A stretch of DNA of 64,000 nt from Acanthoscelides obtectus (taxonomy: Eukaryota > Arthropoda > Insecta > Coleoptera > Chrysomelidae), in assembly GCA_963669975.1 (NCBI GenBank), contig CAVLJG010000007.1:66827075-66891074 (forward strand), given 5' to 3'. The notes under the pieces were generated by a model. The model was not told the origin of the DNA. It searched no databases and saw nothing but the letters and a program-made list of their open reading frames with translations. The position numbers and the translations under genes are program-made. This document shows, piece after piece, positions 36,189 to 47,500 of the stretch; the stretch's first letter is position 1; each line of letters opens with the position of its first letter.

Positions 36189-36772
36189 GTCTATAAACAT
36201 CCTTCTTTGTCTCGTCTAGCGTCCATACGATAAAGTGAATTTCTCGGTCTCATGTTCGTTTTTGTCATCAAAGACACTGTTCTTTGTGGACTGCACTGGG
36301 ATATGTCTCGGGGTCCCTCAGAATGTTTCTTTTTCGGTTAACCGAGCAATGGAGTTTTTTATATTTTAATCTTTAATGTTATTACTCAGGTTAATTATAA
36401 ATGAAACGTACTTATTTTCTTCTCGTATAATAAAATATTGCCTTTCTGGGGATTTCTGAGCATTTGCCATGTTTTTTTTTTCAAGCTGGCATTGACCAAA
36501 TAGAACACAATGGATTTAAGGAGCAATAATAGGATATATTCTACAAGTGCCATTGAGATTGAAAAACTACCAGTCCCAAATCCGCCGTTGTTCGAATAAA
36601 AAGTTTTCCTAGAAAAATTGGTGTACCCATTTAGTGCTTCGATGTTTTAAATACCCCCTTGAACAACTTGCGTCAATAACACAAAACTTTACAATTATTT
36701 GGCAAGCCAGGAGAATGTGCGTCTAATATGATCAGACTAAATATACATAATTAATTAGACAATTGATGTTCG

Positions 36773-37391
36773 CTATATATGTGTTTTCAGATGGCGTTTA
36801 AGATTAGCTAAATGAACAGTTCTATAATTGCAATGTTGGCAATAATGTATTTTATAGGTGATACTCTTCATAAATTGGACATTATCGCTATGGCGAGTCA
36901 AAATGTGGCTGTCTAACTGCACTTTCTGTAAAAATTGTTTGTCACACCCTACACAGAATATTGGTTTAACTTCCATGTGAATTCTCAAATGTTGATTATA
37001 ATGGCGTTTATGATAGGTTTTATATTGACACCTGTCACACTGGTAGCTCGGAGCATTCTCTTTAGAGTGATTTAACATATGCCCAGTTAAGTTGCTTGCA
37101 TTTGTCGTTTTGTATTCACATATAGCGCACGTATGAATTTTTCTCGATATTGACTGCATTAATGATGGATGCTTGCGCAAGATGTGGTCATCAAGGTAAG
37201 CTTTTCGCGTGAAGGAACTTTTGCATTCTCGACAGCAGAATTTAGTGGGATTTTTTGAATGTATCGCTGATATGTGTGTGTTTAAGTTGCACTTGTGATT
37301 TGCTGAATAACTGCAATGGGGACAAGCGAATTTCTTTCTTTCTTCTTTGGAATGTGTCAAGCATTTTTTTCTATCTGTTGTGGGCGGTACA
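36773..37391 (-). CDS. PRDM9-like gene, candidate terminal exon C (six C2H2 zinc fingers, most proximal)
   Basis: Acceptor ttttttctag before 37391, leading T in phase with the 44256 donor, one base plus 205 codons and a stop. Contact residues (-1,2,3,6): H-C-N-T, R-A-Y-D, N-S-N-G, H-R-H-Q, Q-V-Q-S, H-A-N-R. Compared with exon A it has 18 differences, 12 at contact positions; finger 5 is identical. All Cys and His zinc ligands are kept. It is the first terminal exon met by a transcript coming from the SET exons. Whether A and B are ever reached depends on skipping this exon's acceptor and poly(A) site. Confidence 0.87.
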
Positions 37392-37799
37392 CTAGAAAAA
37401 AATAAAGATCAACTAATTTAAAATGATAGCACCTATTTTACTCCAGGCGGATCACGATTTAAAGTAGCCTAAATTTTATATTGGAGGTGTTTCACGATAC
37501 CATATGTAACAAAAATATCTGACTGCCGTATTAAAAAAATTATAAAAATAAGTTTCCGCTGATACTTTTTCTCACGCTTTATTTGGTATCTTAAAAGTAA
37601 TATCAGAGCAAAACCAAAAATAATTCTCTTATTCATTCTAAACTAGGTTCATATGATAAATTAATATATTATTTTCTATTATGAAGGTGACTTAGTAAAT
37701 CATATCGCGGATAAATGCGTCGAATCGCTGCCCTGAGGGTAAGCGAACTTTATTCTCCCCCCTTTAAGATGAATCATAAGCCTAATTAAATGGGAATCT

Positions 37800-38500
37800 G
37801 TGTTTTGTTACGAAATACAGGTTGGGCCATTAAGTTGAGCGGATTTTAAAAAACAAAGAAAAAAACTACAAAGCGTGGGGAAGATAATTTATACTTTTAC
37901 TAAAGTAGATACATTTAAAAATAACATCAATGAGATGTGAGCCATCGAGACGTACGTACTCCCCGAATCTAGACAACTTCGTAAAAACTCGTTGACACAT
38001 CGCTCGTGGGATAGCGGACATCTCAAAAATGTTGTGGTTGAGCTGGGCAATCGTCGTCGGTTTATTGGCGTAAACGCGGCTCTTGAGGTATCCCCAGAGA
38101 AAAGAATCCAGTGGAGTTTCAGGCAGCTGCGGTGGACTCGGTAGACTCTTCGGTCTCCTAATCAGTCGCCGTGCGCTGTGCGGATTAGAATACCGTCCCA
38201 AGAGAAAATTTTCACTTGGCTATGGATATTGTGCTTGTCCGTAGTCTGTAGGTGGTAGATGGTAAGATGGTCTCTGACTGTCGAACGCGGAAATACCACC
38301 CGGCGAATCTCGTAGGCGGGGCAAGAATGTGTGCATGTTGCATGCGAACGTGTTCCCTCGCCAGAGTCCGAGTGGCGTCCCCCCTTTCCCATATAGGACC
38401 ACGGTACCCCATGCGTGTTTAGGCCTTAGGCCTTAGGCTTTCGTGGTAGTTGGAATATAAAAAAAAATCTGGGCTCCGATTTGATAGTTGATATACGTCG
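37800..38500 (-). pseudogene. DDE transposase C-terminal relic with SINE insertion, right duplicate
   Basis: The - strand is open as DSFLWGYLKSRVYANKPTTI, then NIFEMSAIPRAMCQRVFTKL and GEYVRLDGSHLIDVIF over about 37900-38105, split by the SINE at 38113-38467. It is better preserved than the 27.4 kb copy. Confidence 0.75.
38113..38467 (+). mobile_element. tRNA-derived SINE, right duplicate copy
   Basis: Same head, body and tggaatataaaaaaaaa end as at 27614, in the same position of the same relic. It has a small internal duplication (ccttaggccttaggc, ggtagatggtaagatgg). Confidence 0.85.
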
Positions 38501-39046
38501 AAAAAGGAAAATTTGAATTTCACTCAAAAGCATGCTAAATATGCAAACTTTATGGAAAAATCGGATTCTCAGGAGGAGCCGTGGCCCTCGGGAACCCATG
38601 TAGTATGACGAGCTAATACCGAAACTGATGCTGATTGCTTTTATACTACAATTATTTTCGGAAAGTATAGAGTTTTTTGCTTGAAAATATTCAGAAACCT
38701 TGTGACAAAATTTCATCAAACTCTGAAAGTACTCTTCACAAAGGAAACAAACAAAAATCACAAATGTAGTTTCCTCCTTGCTGTGGCAAGTAACATTGAG
38801 AAAGCAAAAACATTTCAACTCTTACATTTCATGAACTCCCTTTCACAAACGCTTTCAACTTTTAATATTTTGCATTTATTACAAAGTCTAGAAATATGCA
38901 TAACTATGTGACAACGCATTACACACAAAAGTTTATGTTATTTTTTTTCTGCCCATTGCCTACTGACTGTACCTCACTGCCATAGAATAAGATGTTACTA
39001 GCGTCAATGGTTTCAAAAATATATTAATAGAAATCCAGGTATTATA

Positions 39047-40526
39047 AAAAATGTTTGTTAAATATTTGTAGCGACAGATTTTTTAATATCTAATAAATAT
39101 ATTTCTTATATATTTATAAAATATTCATTATAGATGTTTGTAGTAGATATAATTGATATATTTTTGCGCTATTTTTTCCAAATAGAAAATATATGAGGAA
39201 AGACTTTTAAACACCAATTTTATATTTTGATGAAATATCTAATATTTTTCGTAAATGTATTGATTTTCAAGCATCAATCTGATACATATTTTCAGTGTAT
39301 ATAGAAAATTCTTCATTGGTTATTTTAGCAAAACCTGTAGGAATGCTTATATAAAATTGGGTTTATAAAGAAAATTCATTCTAGATATAATGGTATAATT
39401 TGCTAGAAAAATATTATTAAAAAAACATTCTAAGCCTCTTCTGAATCTTGCAAGTTCACTCCTCTGAAAAAAAAAACTTACTAATTAACATATGAAGTAT
39501 TATTGAATACATAAGTTGCTTTCCAGGGTATTTGTTGGTGCTGAGCATGGTGAGTTACTCCGAGTAGCTCAACTGGGTCACTGAAAAAGCAGCTCTATAA
39601 TGCACCTAAAAGGACCCCACATGTTATGCCTATGATAGTTCGAGATTTGGTTAAAATTTAAGAAAATTTAGTATGTGATTTAAGATACCTTGATGAAAAA
39701 TGTCCATGTGCACAACTTGATAATTTGACTAACACTTTGATTTTGTTGAAATGTGACTTTTTTAGTAAGGGACCTAACTTAGCCATAACTATTTAGTGAT
39801 TTCATATTTTAATTCAAGGGACAAAAGTATAGTATTTTCGACTGTTAAAATTTTTGAACGTACTACGACAAAAATAATAATAATAATTGAGATATTTCAA
39901 AAAAACATTTTTGATGTATCTCGATCAAGTTGCGATTATATGTCTTTTCATTGGTATGTTATCAACATAATTTTCGTATCCATTCTCAGATAAATCCACC
40001 AATACCAAATAACTGTTACACTTCAAGGCAAGTTATTTATGGTCTTATGAATACCTTTATACTCAACTGGCACAATAATGTTTACTAGTCAGATAAATTA
40101 ACCTATGTAATTATCGAAAAACTTAGGTACCTTTTTCAAAATAAAAAAAAACAAATAATGAACCACTTGGAGGTACACAGGAAGCATAGTGAAAGTCACA
40201 GGTAAAATGGCTGCCGGCAAACGGGTCGCCTAGGCCGACTTGCTATTATCCCATTGGTCGCTCGAGGTCACACGCACATGCGCCGTAGCCGAAAATATTT
40301 AATGAATATTTTGTAAATATTGAAAAATAGAATTTAATGAATATTATAAAAGAAATATTTTATTTAAAATATTTAAAAGGTCTTTAATAAATTTTTAATA
40401 AAGATATTATATTACAAATATTTATTAAATATTTGTTTAAGAAAACAAATATTTAAGTAAAATAAAAATATTATTGAATATTAATATTATTAAGGTATTT
40501 AATGGATATTTTGTGTTATCGGGGAA
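39047..40526. mobile_element. CCCCGATAACAC-ended element, copy 3, opposite orientation
   Basis: The right tip gatattttgtgttatcgggg (ending 40526) is the inverse of the 29468 tip. The left part (tttgttaaatatttgtagcg) is the other terminus, as at 43590-43690 inverted. The body is the reverse complement of about 29468-30600. No transposase frame was found. Confidence 0.7.
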
Positions 40527-41036
40527 GTGAGGCGCAGTTCAAATAAATTTCGTTTGAAGTACCATCAACTGGATAATTTTGTACAATGTCAAACTTTTTG
40601 ATATGAAACTTGTTTAACAAAATCAAAAGTCTAGTCCTAGTCCTTTTAATTTTCTTACCAGTTTTAGATTTCGCCTGATCACTTCTAATATTGTACAGAA
40701 CCTAATTGAAATCGCTTCACTTTTCACTATTACCTGAAATATTGAATTTTATAGTTTTGGCATGCTTACTAAAATTATCCTGTATATGCGTAAAAAAGAA
40801 TTTAGAACTTTTTATTTACAGATATGAAGAGTCCTCGGTCCATACAACCCGGGGAACCCGGTATGCGCATGTTCTGCAGAGAACTATTTTCTACCTTCCA
40901 AAAGGCGAAACATTTTATTTATAAGGGTACGTCGTCTAGACACAATGCTAACGCCAGGTCGAATTATTCTGTGCTTGATGCTAGCGCCCAATAAAATACC
41001 TGCAGTACCATAGCAAAGGAATTATCCATAAGGAAT
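40527..41036. repeat. Direct repeat of 28970-29467, including a mariner fragment
   Basis: aagtgaggcgcagttcaaat to aaaggaattatccataagga runs parallel to 28970-29467. Its end, HSKGIIHKE, is the left flank of the mariner interrupted by the next element. Confidence 0.7.
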
Positions 41037-43688
41037 CCCCGACAGCACGAAATATTCATTAAATATAAATCAATATTTAATAATATTTTTATCATACTTA
41101 AATATTTGGAATATAATAGTTTTATTAAAGATTTATTCAATATAATTTTTAATATTTTAAATACAATATTTCTCTTATAATATTCATTAAATATTTACTT
41201 TTCAATCAATGGAAAATGTTAAACCGGCGCATTTGCGTGTGGCCCCGAGCCACCAATGGCATAATGGCATGCGGACCTGAGCCGACTTGTTTGCCGGCAT
41301 TCATTTTGCCTGTGAGTTTCACTACGATAGCCTCCTTCCTGTGTACCTCCAAGTGGTACATTATTTGAGTGTTTTTTTGTGGAAAAGGGTAAGTTTTTCG
41401 ATAATTACATAGCTTAATTTATCTGACTAGTAAACATTATTGTGCCAGTTGAGTATAAAGGTATTTACAAGACCATAAATAACTAGCCTTGAAGTGTAAC
41501 AGTTATTTGGGATTGGTGGATTTATCTGAGAAAATTACATTCATTACATCCCAATAGTTATATCATCGCAACTTGATTGAGATACATCAAAATGGTTTTT
41601 TCAAATATCTCAATTATATATATATTTGTCTTAGTTGGAGGCAAATCAGCTGTAACTGTAACTATTTTAATTTTAGTTTTTAAGTTCAACAACGACGTTC
41701 AAAAATTTAACAGTCGAAAATACTATAGGTTTTTCCCTTGAATTATAATATAAAATCACAAAATAGTTATGACTAAATTAGCCGCCTTACTACTGCAAAG
41801 TAGTCACATGTCAACAAAACCAATAAGTGGTGTATTTTTAAAAACCTTTTCTTTGAAAGTTAATCAAAGGATCAAGTTGTGCCCGTGGACGTTTTTTATC
41901 AAGTTATCTAAAATAACATACCAAATTTTCTTAAAAATTAACCAAATATCGAACTTTCGTAGGAAGAAAATGTGGGGTCATTTTAGGTGCACTATAGAGC
42001 TGCTTTTCAGTGACCTAGTTGAGCAGCGCTCAGCACCAATATTGTTCCACTGCATTTTATATTCTTATAAATACACTGGAAAGCAGCTTATGTATTCTAT
42101 AATACTTCATAATTAGTAAGTTTTTTTTCAGAGGATTGGTTTTCAAGATTCAGAAGAGGCTTAGAATGTTTTTTAATAATATTTTTATAGCAAATTAAAC
42201 CATTATATCTAGAATGAATTTTCTTTATAAACCCAATTTTATAAAAGCATTCCGTCAGATTTTGCTGAAATAACCAATGAAGAATTTTCGCTACTGTTGC
42301 GTCATGTAGAACTTTGGATTTAACTGTTTTTTCACTTGAAACTTATAGAGGATAGTCTGATAGATTATTTTGAATAAAAAAAGTGTGGATGAAGCACGCT
42401 TTTGATGCATTTTTTCCCAAAACACTGTATTTTTAGCAGCTATTTCCTCAATTATTTCTACTGCCATATGTCATATGACGTTGACGTCTGTGCATATGTC
42501 ATATACATGAGATGCGCTTGTCCGAGGTGTTGCCGGATTGCGCCCCACATTTATGGAAAAATATGAAAAGTGGAAAATTTATATACTCGTATATAGTTAA
42601 TTAATGAAACGCAAAAATAAAAAACTGAAATAAACAGTAGCAAAATAAAAAGCGGTTCTTAATAAGTATAAAACAAAAAATAAAAACAGTAGTAAAACAA
42701 AAAAACAGTTCCATGTAATTATAAAAAAATTAAAAATAACAAACAGCTGTAAAATAAAAAGCAATTTGGATGGAATGGAATTGTTTTTCGTTGTATTACT
42801 GTTCTTACTTTTTGTTTTTCGTTGTCACTTAGAATTGCTTTTTATGTTACTGTTATTTTTTGTTTTTTATATAATTATTACATGTAATAATTGTTTTTTG
42901 TTTCACTACTTCTTATTTTTTGTTATCACTTAAAATATTTATTTTACTTTTTGTTATTTTTTGTTTTTTATAATTACATGGAATTTTTGTTTGTTTTACT
43001 ACTGTTATTTTTTGTTTTATATTTATTAGGAATCGCTTTTTATTTTGCTACTGTTGTTTGCTTCAGTTTTTCGTTTTTGTGTTTCATTAATTATCTATGT
43101 ACGAGTATATAAAGTTTCCATGTTTCATATTTTTCCATAAATGCGGAGCCAATCCGGCAACACCGCGGACAAGCGCATCTCTTATATGACATATGCACTG
43201 ACGTCAACGTCATATGGCAGATGGTGGTAGAAATAATGGGGGAAATAACTGCTAAAAATACAGTGTTTAAGGAAAAAAATCATCAAAATCGTGCCTCTTC
43301 CACACTTTTTTTGATTTAAAATAATCTTTCAGACTACCCTCTATAAGTTTCAAGTGAAAAATCAGTAAAATCAGAGGTTCTACAAGATGCAACAGTACCG
43401 AATTTTCTATATATATATATATATATATATACTGAAAATTTGTATCAGATAAATGCTTGAAAATCAAAATATAGAATTGATATTTAAAAATCTTTCCTCA
43501 TATATTTTCTAAATATTTGTAAAAAATATCGCATGAATTATATATATGTACTACAAATATCTATATTGAATATTTTATGAATATATAAGAAATAGATTCA
43601 TTAAATATTAAAAAAATCCGTCGCTACAAATATTTAATAGACATTTTTTAAAAATATTTAATAAATGTGAAATGCTATCGGGAATTCG
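41037..43688. mobile_element. CCCCGATAACAC-ended element, copy 2, inserted in a mariner
   Basis: Left tip ccccgacagcacgaaatatt, right tip aatgctatcggg. Outside, the left flank ends cataaggaat and the right flank starts aattcgttccacctggtca; together they restore the mariner motif HKEFVPPGQTV. This gives a target duplication of 3-4 bp (AAT or GAAT). An inner hairpin is centred near 42775. No transposase is present, so it is non-autonomous. Confidence 0.8.
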
Positions 43689-44160
43689 TTCCACCTGGTC
43701 AAACAGTTACTGGCAACTATTATCTCCGAATTTTAAACCGTTTGATGGCCAGAATCCGTCGCATCCGTCCCGAATATCAAGATTCAGACTGAACACGATA
43801 ACCCGCCATCTCACAATTCCCTAATTGGTCAAGTTTTGGCCCGAAATAGAGTTTGTGTGCTTCAGTATCATCCGCCATATTCACCTGATTTGGCTCCGCG
43901 CAACTTTTCTTTATTTCCTAAATTGAAATTAAAGGATGCTTTTTCGAAGACATTCCGACCATCTAAACAGCTTCAATACGGGCACTAGAGGCAATACCAC
44001 ATAATGAGCTGGATCAGGCATTTGAATCACTTTTACATCGACGTAACAGGTGTATTGAACCAAGAGGAGATTATATTGAATAAATAAAATACGTACGAAA
44101 ATATGTTGTTTGTATCCTATTTTGTAGGCCCAGTCTCAAAAATTATTTGTCGCACTGTGT
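43689..44160 (+). pseudogene. Mariner transposase C-terminal relic
   Basis: FVPPGQTVTGNYYLRILNRL begins at about 43688; RRIRPEYQDSD, a decayed PSHNSLIGQVLA block and YHPPYSPDLAPRNFSLFPKL (third catalytic Asp) follow with frameshifts. The end near 44155 carries cccagtctcaaaaattatt, a likely inverted tip. The N-terminal half is missing or decayed. Confidence 0.8.
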
Positions 44161-44255
44161 AAACCACTTTAAAAAAAATTGGCAGACTTGGGCCTCCTCT
44201 GAATCCGCGTTTGCTTACATGACGTGTTAACTTATATACTTTGACATATACTTAC

Positions 44256-44591
44256 GTTTTCTTATGTGATTTCTTATTACAAAAGCATTCATCTTCATGC
44301 TTCTCTCCATCTTCATAGTTCTCAAAAAGTCTGGAACAATATTGACAGATTACTGCCTTTTCCACATCAAATGTTATTATATTTCCTGGCCTGAATCGAC
44401 ACCTCCGTTGATGTGAGTCCCTATATTCTTTCGTGCTCAATCCAATATGACAGTATTGGCAGGTATAATAGTTTTCTATTTTATCTGGATCCGGCTCGTA
44501 GAATTTTTTTGGATCAATGCCGAGTGTCTTAGCAAATGTGTGACCGTAATAGACCAGAAGTTCTTCATCTGGGCATATTTCCTTGCAAGTC
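44256..44591 (-). CDS. PRDM9-like gene: C-terminal SET segment and two C2HC fingers
   Basis: Acceptor tatttgcag before 44591, donor GTAAGT after 44256. The leading G completes Arg with AG from the 49102 exon (FY-R-TC). It encodes TCKEICPDEELLVYYGHTFA, the end of the PR/SET fold, with the LVxYG tyrosine that lines the active site in PRDM9. Two C2HC-type zinc motifs follow (YTCQYCHIGLSTKEYRDSHQ then RRC; ICQYCSRLFENYEDGEKHED then EC). The exon ends two bases into a codon, exactly the phase needed by the T-initial finger exons A, B and C. This donor is therefore the choice point for alternative terminal exons. It is fully open with no defects. Confidence 0.9.
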
Positions 44592-44659
44592 CTGCAAATA
44601 ATACTTATTTAGTGCTGCGACATATGAGCGTTATATTGATGTGCTGTATATAAAGATGG

Positions 44660-45330
44660 AACATGACACACTATCAGGTCACGTTTCTCCAAGGCCGATT
44701 ATTACTCTTGGTCATACTCTAGACGTTTTAGGTGGATGTTTTCTGAAGTAGCTGAGATTTTTATTGGAGGTGTTCACCATTTTTTTTCGTTCTTTGTGAC
44801 ATTTTGTGACATATCCATCGCCTCCAGAGCAAAAGTTAAGAGGAATTTTTTTACTCATTTTTGAACAGACACGTATGACCTATGCATTTATTTATGATGC
44901 TCTGTGGAATTGACATTGACTCATTATTAAGCTACATTTCCATTCCATTCCATTTTCTCCCTTACCGACCGGGGCAAATGCTTGTTCTGGAAGTTGTTGT
45001 ATGCAGTATACGACTTCTTCCCGTTCAAGTGGATGTACACGCGTTAAGGAATACCTCAGTGCCGATTGCCGGATGGCGGTACAAGTCCGCCAACGGGTCA
45101 CTTTAGGTCTATTTACATTATTGACACGCAAAAAGAAGGTGGTAGACAAGGATCAGTCGACCGAGGCGGTACCACCCACTAGCTTTTTTCTTTTACGAGT
45201 AAGCTACGCAGTTGGTTATCTTCCCAAACCAAGATACTAGTGATGCTGGATCCCTCGAGTACTAAGAATTCCGGACGTAAGCTCACTCTACTCTCGGAAT
45301 GTCATAAAAAAAAATGAGAAAAAAGTTATA
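44660..45330. other. Intron DNA, no feature recognised
   Basis: The stretch 44890-45240 is open on several frames and GC-richer than its neighbours but shows no family motif. The remainder is AT-rich. It lies between PRDM-like exons 44256-44591 and 49102-49214. Confidence 0.4.
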
Positions 45331-45938
45331 CAGGGTGACTTTGAAGTTGAGTCATTAATTTTCAGATAATGATTGTAGAAGGAAGATAAACCAAAATATG
45401 TGTGTAAAAATAAAAAAAAAATTAAAAAAAAATGTTTACCTTGTTTTATAAAGTATCCTCCCGACAAGTATTTCAGTGCGGACCTGTATTTGATCGTGAG
45501 GTCCCCTGTGAGGTCTTAAGTCACCTGATTCACGAGCCCGTTGTACTACATTAACAAAGGCACGAGGGGTTGGTTGCACTCGATTGGGAAACCGATCCGC
45601 ATAAACATGTGCCATTTTTTATTTCGTTTGAGCCACGCAACAGACAGTATTCACACGCGACACTGACACTGACTGTATGTATAACTGAACTGAATAAAAT
45701 AATAAACTGTACACAAACATCGTTCCAAATTCTTTCGCTTTTTTGTTTCCGATGCGATGAACCGGTAAGGCGGATTATATCCGTTGTTGCCAAACACGAG
45801 CACATGATATTGAGACAGGGCGGTACTCAAACTTCCAAAGGGCTATAACTTTGTTACTTTAATTTTACCAGAAAAATGGTAAAGGAAAAAAACGTTTCTT
45901 TTGATCAGATCTATTCACTGTTAAAATAAATGACTCAA

Positions 45939-45941
<3 letters not shown>
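45331..45941 (-). mobile_element. Short DNA element with GTTGAGTCATTTATTTT inverted tips
   Basis: The left tip cagggtgactttgaagttga plus gtcatt pairs with the inverse right tip aaaataaatgactcaactt. It contains a small complete frame (45436-45615). A run of TA dinucleotides (45942-45970) follows. Confidence 0.6.
45436..45615 (-). CDS. 59-residue DUF4817-like N-terminal fragment of a transposase
   Basis: ATG at 45613-45615, stop at 45436-45438. The peptide contains YADRFPNRVQPTPRAF, then VNVVQRARESGDLRPHRG, which resembles the DUF4817 helix-turn-helix region of insect transposases (Y..R.P.R..P...F..L..R..E.G). The catalytic part is absent, so this is a deletion derivative and unlikely to be a host gene. 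Confidence 0.55.
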   Translation of the reverse strand: MAHVYADRFPNRVQPTPRAFVNVVQRARESGDLRPHRGPHDQIQVRTEILVGRILYKTR

Positions 45942-45971
<30 letters not shown>

Positions 45972-46249
45972 CATATAAGCCATAAAAGAGGTTCAACCTT
46001 GGCTTGATAGATAATACGCTGTAAGCCATTCTAAAAGTTGTCACAAAAGTCTAGTAAAATCTCGTACCAAAATGTAATGCAATAATTAAGAAAAAACTAT
46101 ATCTATATGTTTTTAATGTTCTTTTTGTTTTTTTGTTGAAGATTTATTTAGCATTAATGCTACATTGTCAATTTTGTAAAATTATTCGCTCACATATTTT
46201 TCTTCAATCCAATTTCTGTAATTTTACATCCTTGTCTATTAAAATTACA

Positions 46250-47460
46250 TAACTATGCATTTTTATAATAAATAAAGTGATTTTTTAATTCCACCTTAAA
46301 CATTTTTAAGTTCGAATACTGTTTAATATCATTATTCAATTTGTTAAATTCAAATACTCCCTTTTGAAATATAGATTCACTAGTTATGCTACTATTACAA
46401 TTTTGCAGATGAAAATCGATATTGCCTTTAGTTTCGTAGTTATGATAATGACTATTTATCTTTGTGAAGTTTTCTAAATGTGATGGTAATGAATGATTTT
46501 TTAATTTGAATATGGCAACGAGAACTAAATAAAATGACATTTTTCACATTCAACCGCTGTAGTTCCTCTAATATACACTTAATCCTAGCATATTTGTTTT
46601 TATTTAAGATGATTCTCACAGCTTTATTTTGTAGAATTTGTAATTTTGAAAATATGTTTTCATTTGCTGTAAACAAGATGGTTGAACAATATAAAAAATG
46701 GGGAATAATTATAGTGTCATACACAATTTTTTTGGAATACATACTAAGATTATGTAAAACCCTATAGAAGTAATTTATTTTTTTTATATTCTTGAAATAA
46801 TGTATTCATAATGCTCGTGAAATAGTAGTTTACTATCCACATATATACCAAGATATTTAAATGATTCGAATACTTAAATTTTTTCATAATTAATAATGAG
46901 CCTAGTTGCATTGTCACCTAACTGTTTCCCTATTGACATACATTTTGTTTTATTGGTGTTTAATTTAAGTTTATTATTCGTTTATCGTAACTTTTTGAAA
47001 TCAATTACTGTAATTTCTCTCATTTTATTTTCATTGAACATATTTTCCATTTCGAAATATATCCATGAGTGATCACTTATTTTTGGGGTATGCTTAACTT
47101 CAACAATTAGATTTAGTTCATTAGTTATGAGTAAATCTATTTTTGTTTTCAAAAAGTTTTTATTTTCTTCCATAATCCATGGAAGTTTAGTACTTGTTTA
47201 ATTTTTCTAGCATAGAACTCTTTACTGTCAAAATTTATATTGAAGTCTCCTAAATGTACATTTGTGCAATTCCTGTAATAATGTTTTTCACATATACTTA
47301 CAAAAAATTCAATAAATCGATTGACGCTTTCACTTGGAGATCGGTAGTAAATATGCAGATTGTAATTTTTTGTACCATTATTTCCAGATTGATGTACCAC
47401 CATTGATATTCAACAACTTCAATGTTCTGTACTTGGGCTTCAATGCTATATTACACTATT
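46250..47460 (-). pseudogene. Jockey-like LINE relic with internal deletion (endonuclease and C-terminus)
   Basis: From the right on the - strand: endonuclease IYYRSPSESVNRFIEFF, VHLGDFNINFDSKE, TKIDLLITNE and SDHSWIYFEM (47403-46982). Then, without the polymerase core, the C-terminal domain DTIIIPHFLYCSTILF, LQILQNKAVRIILNK (46742-46500) and GVFEFNKLNNDIKQYSNLK near the end. About 1.5 kb including the YADD region is missing. Confidence 0.8.
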
Positions 47461-47500
47461 ATTATTTATTACCGAGACCATCGCTCAAATTCAGCCTATA

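Larger units (their letters stand above)
34600..37940. repeat. Segmental duplication, right copy (paralogous to about 22370-25690)
   Basis: Collinear with 22370-25690, beginning at cttattagatacagtggcgga and ending near cgagacgtacgtac. It contains hAT MITE copy 2, a hairpin end (36592-36737), finger exon C and the same intron repeat. Confidence 0.85.
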
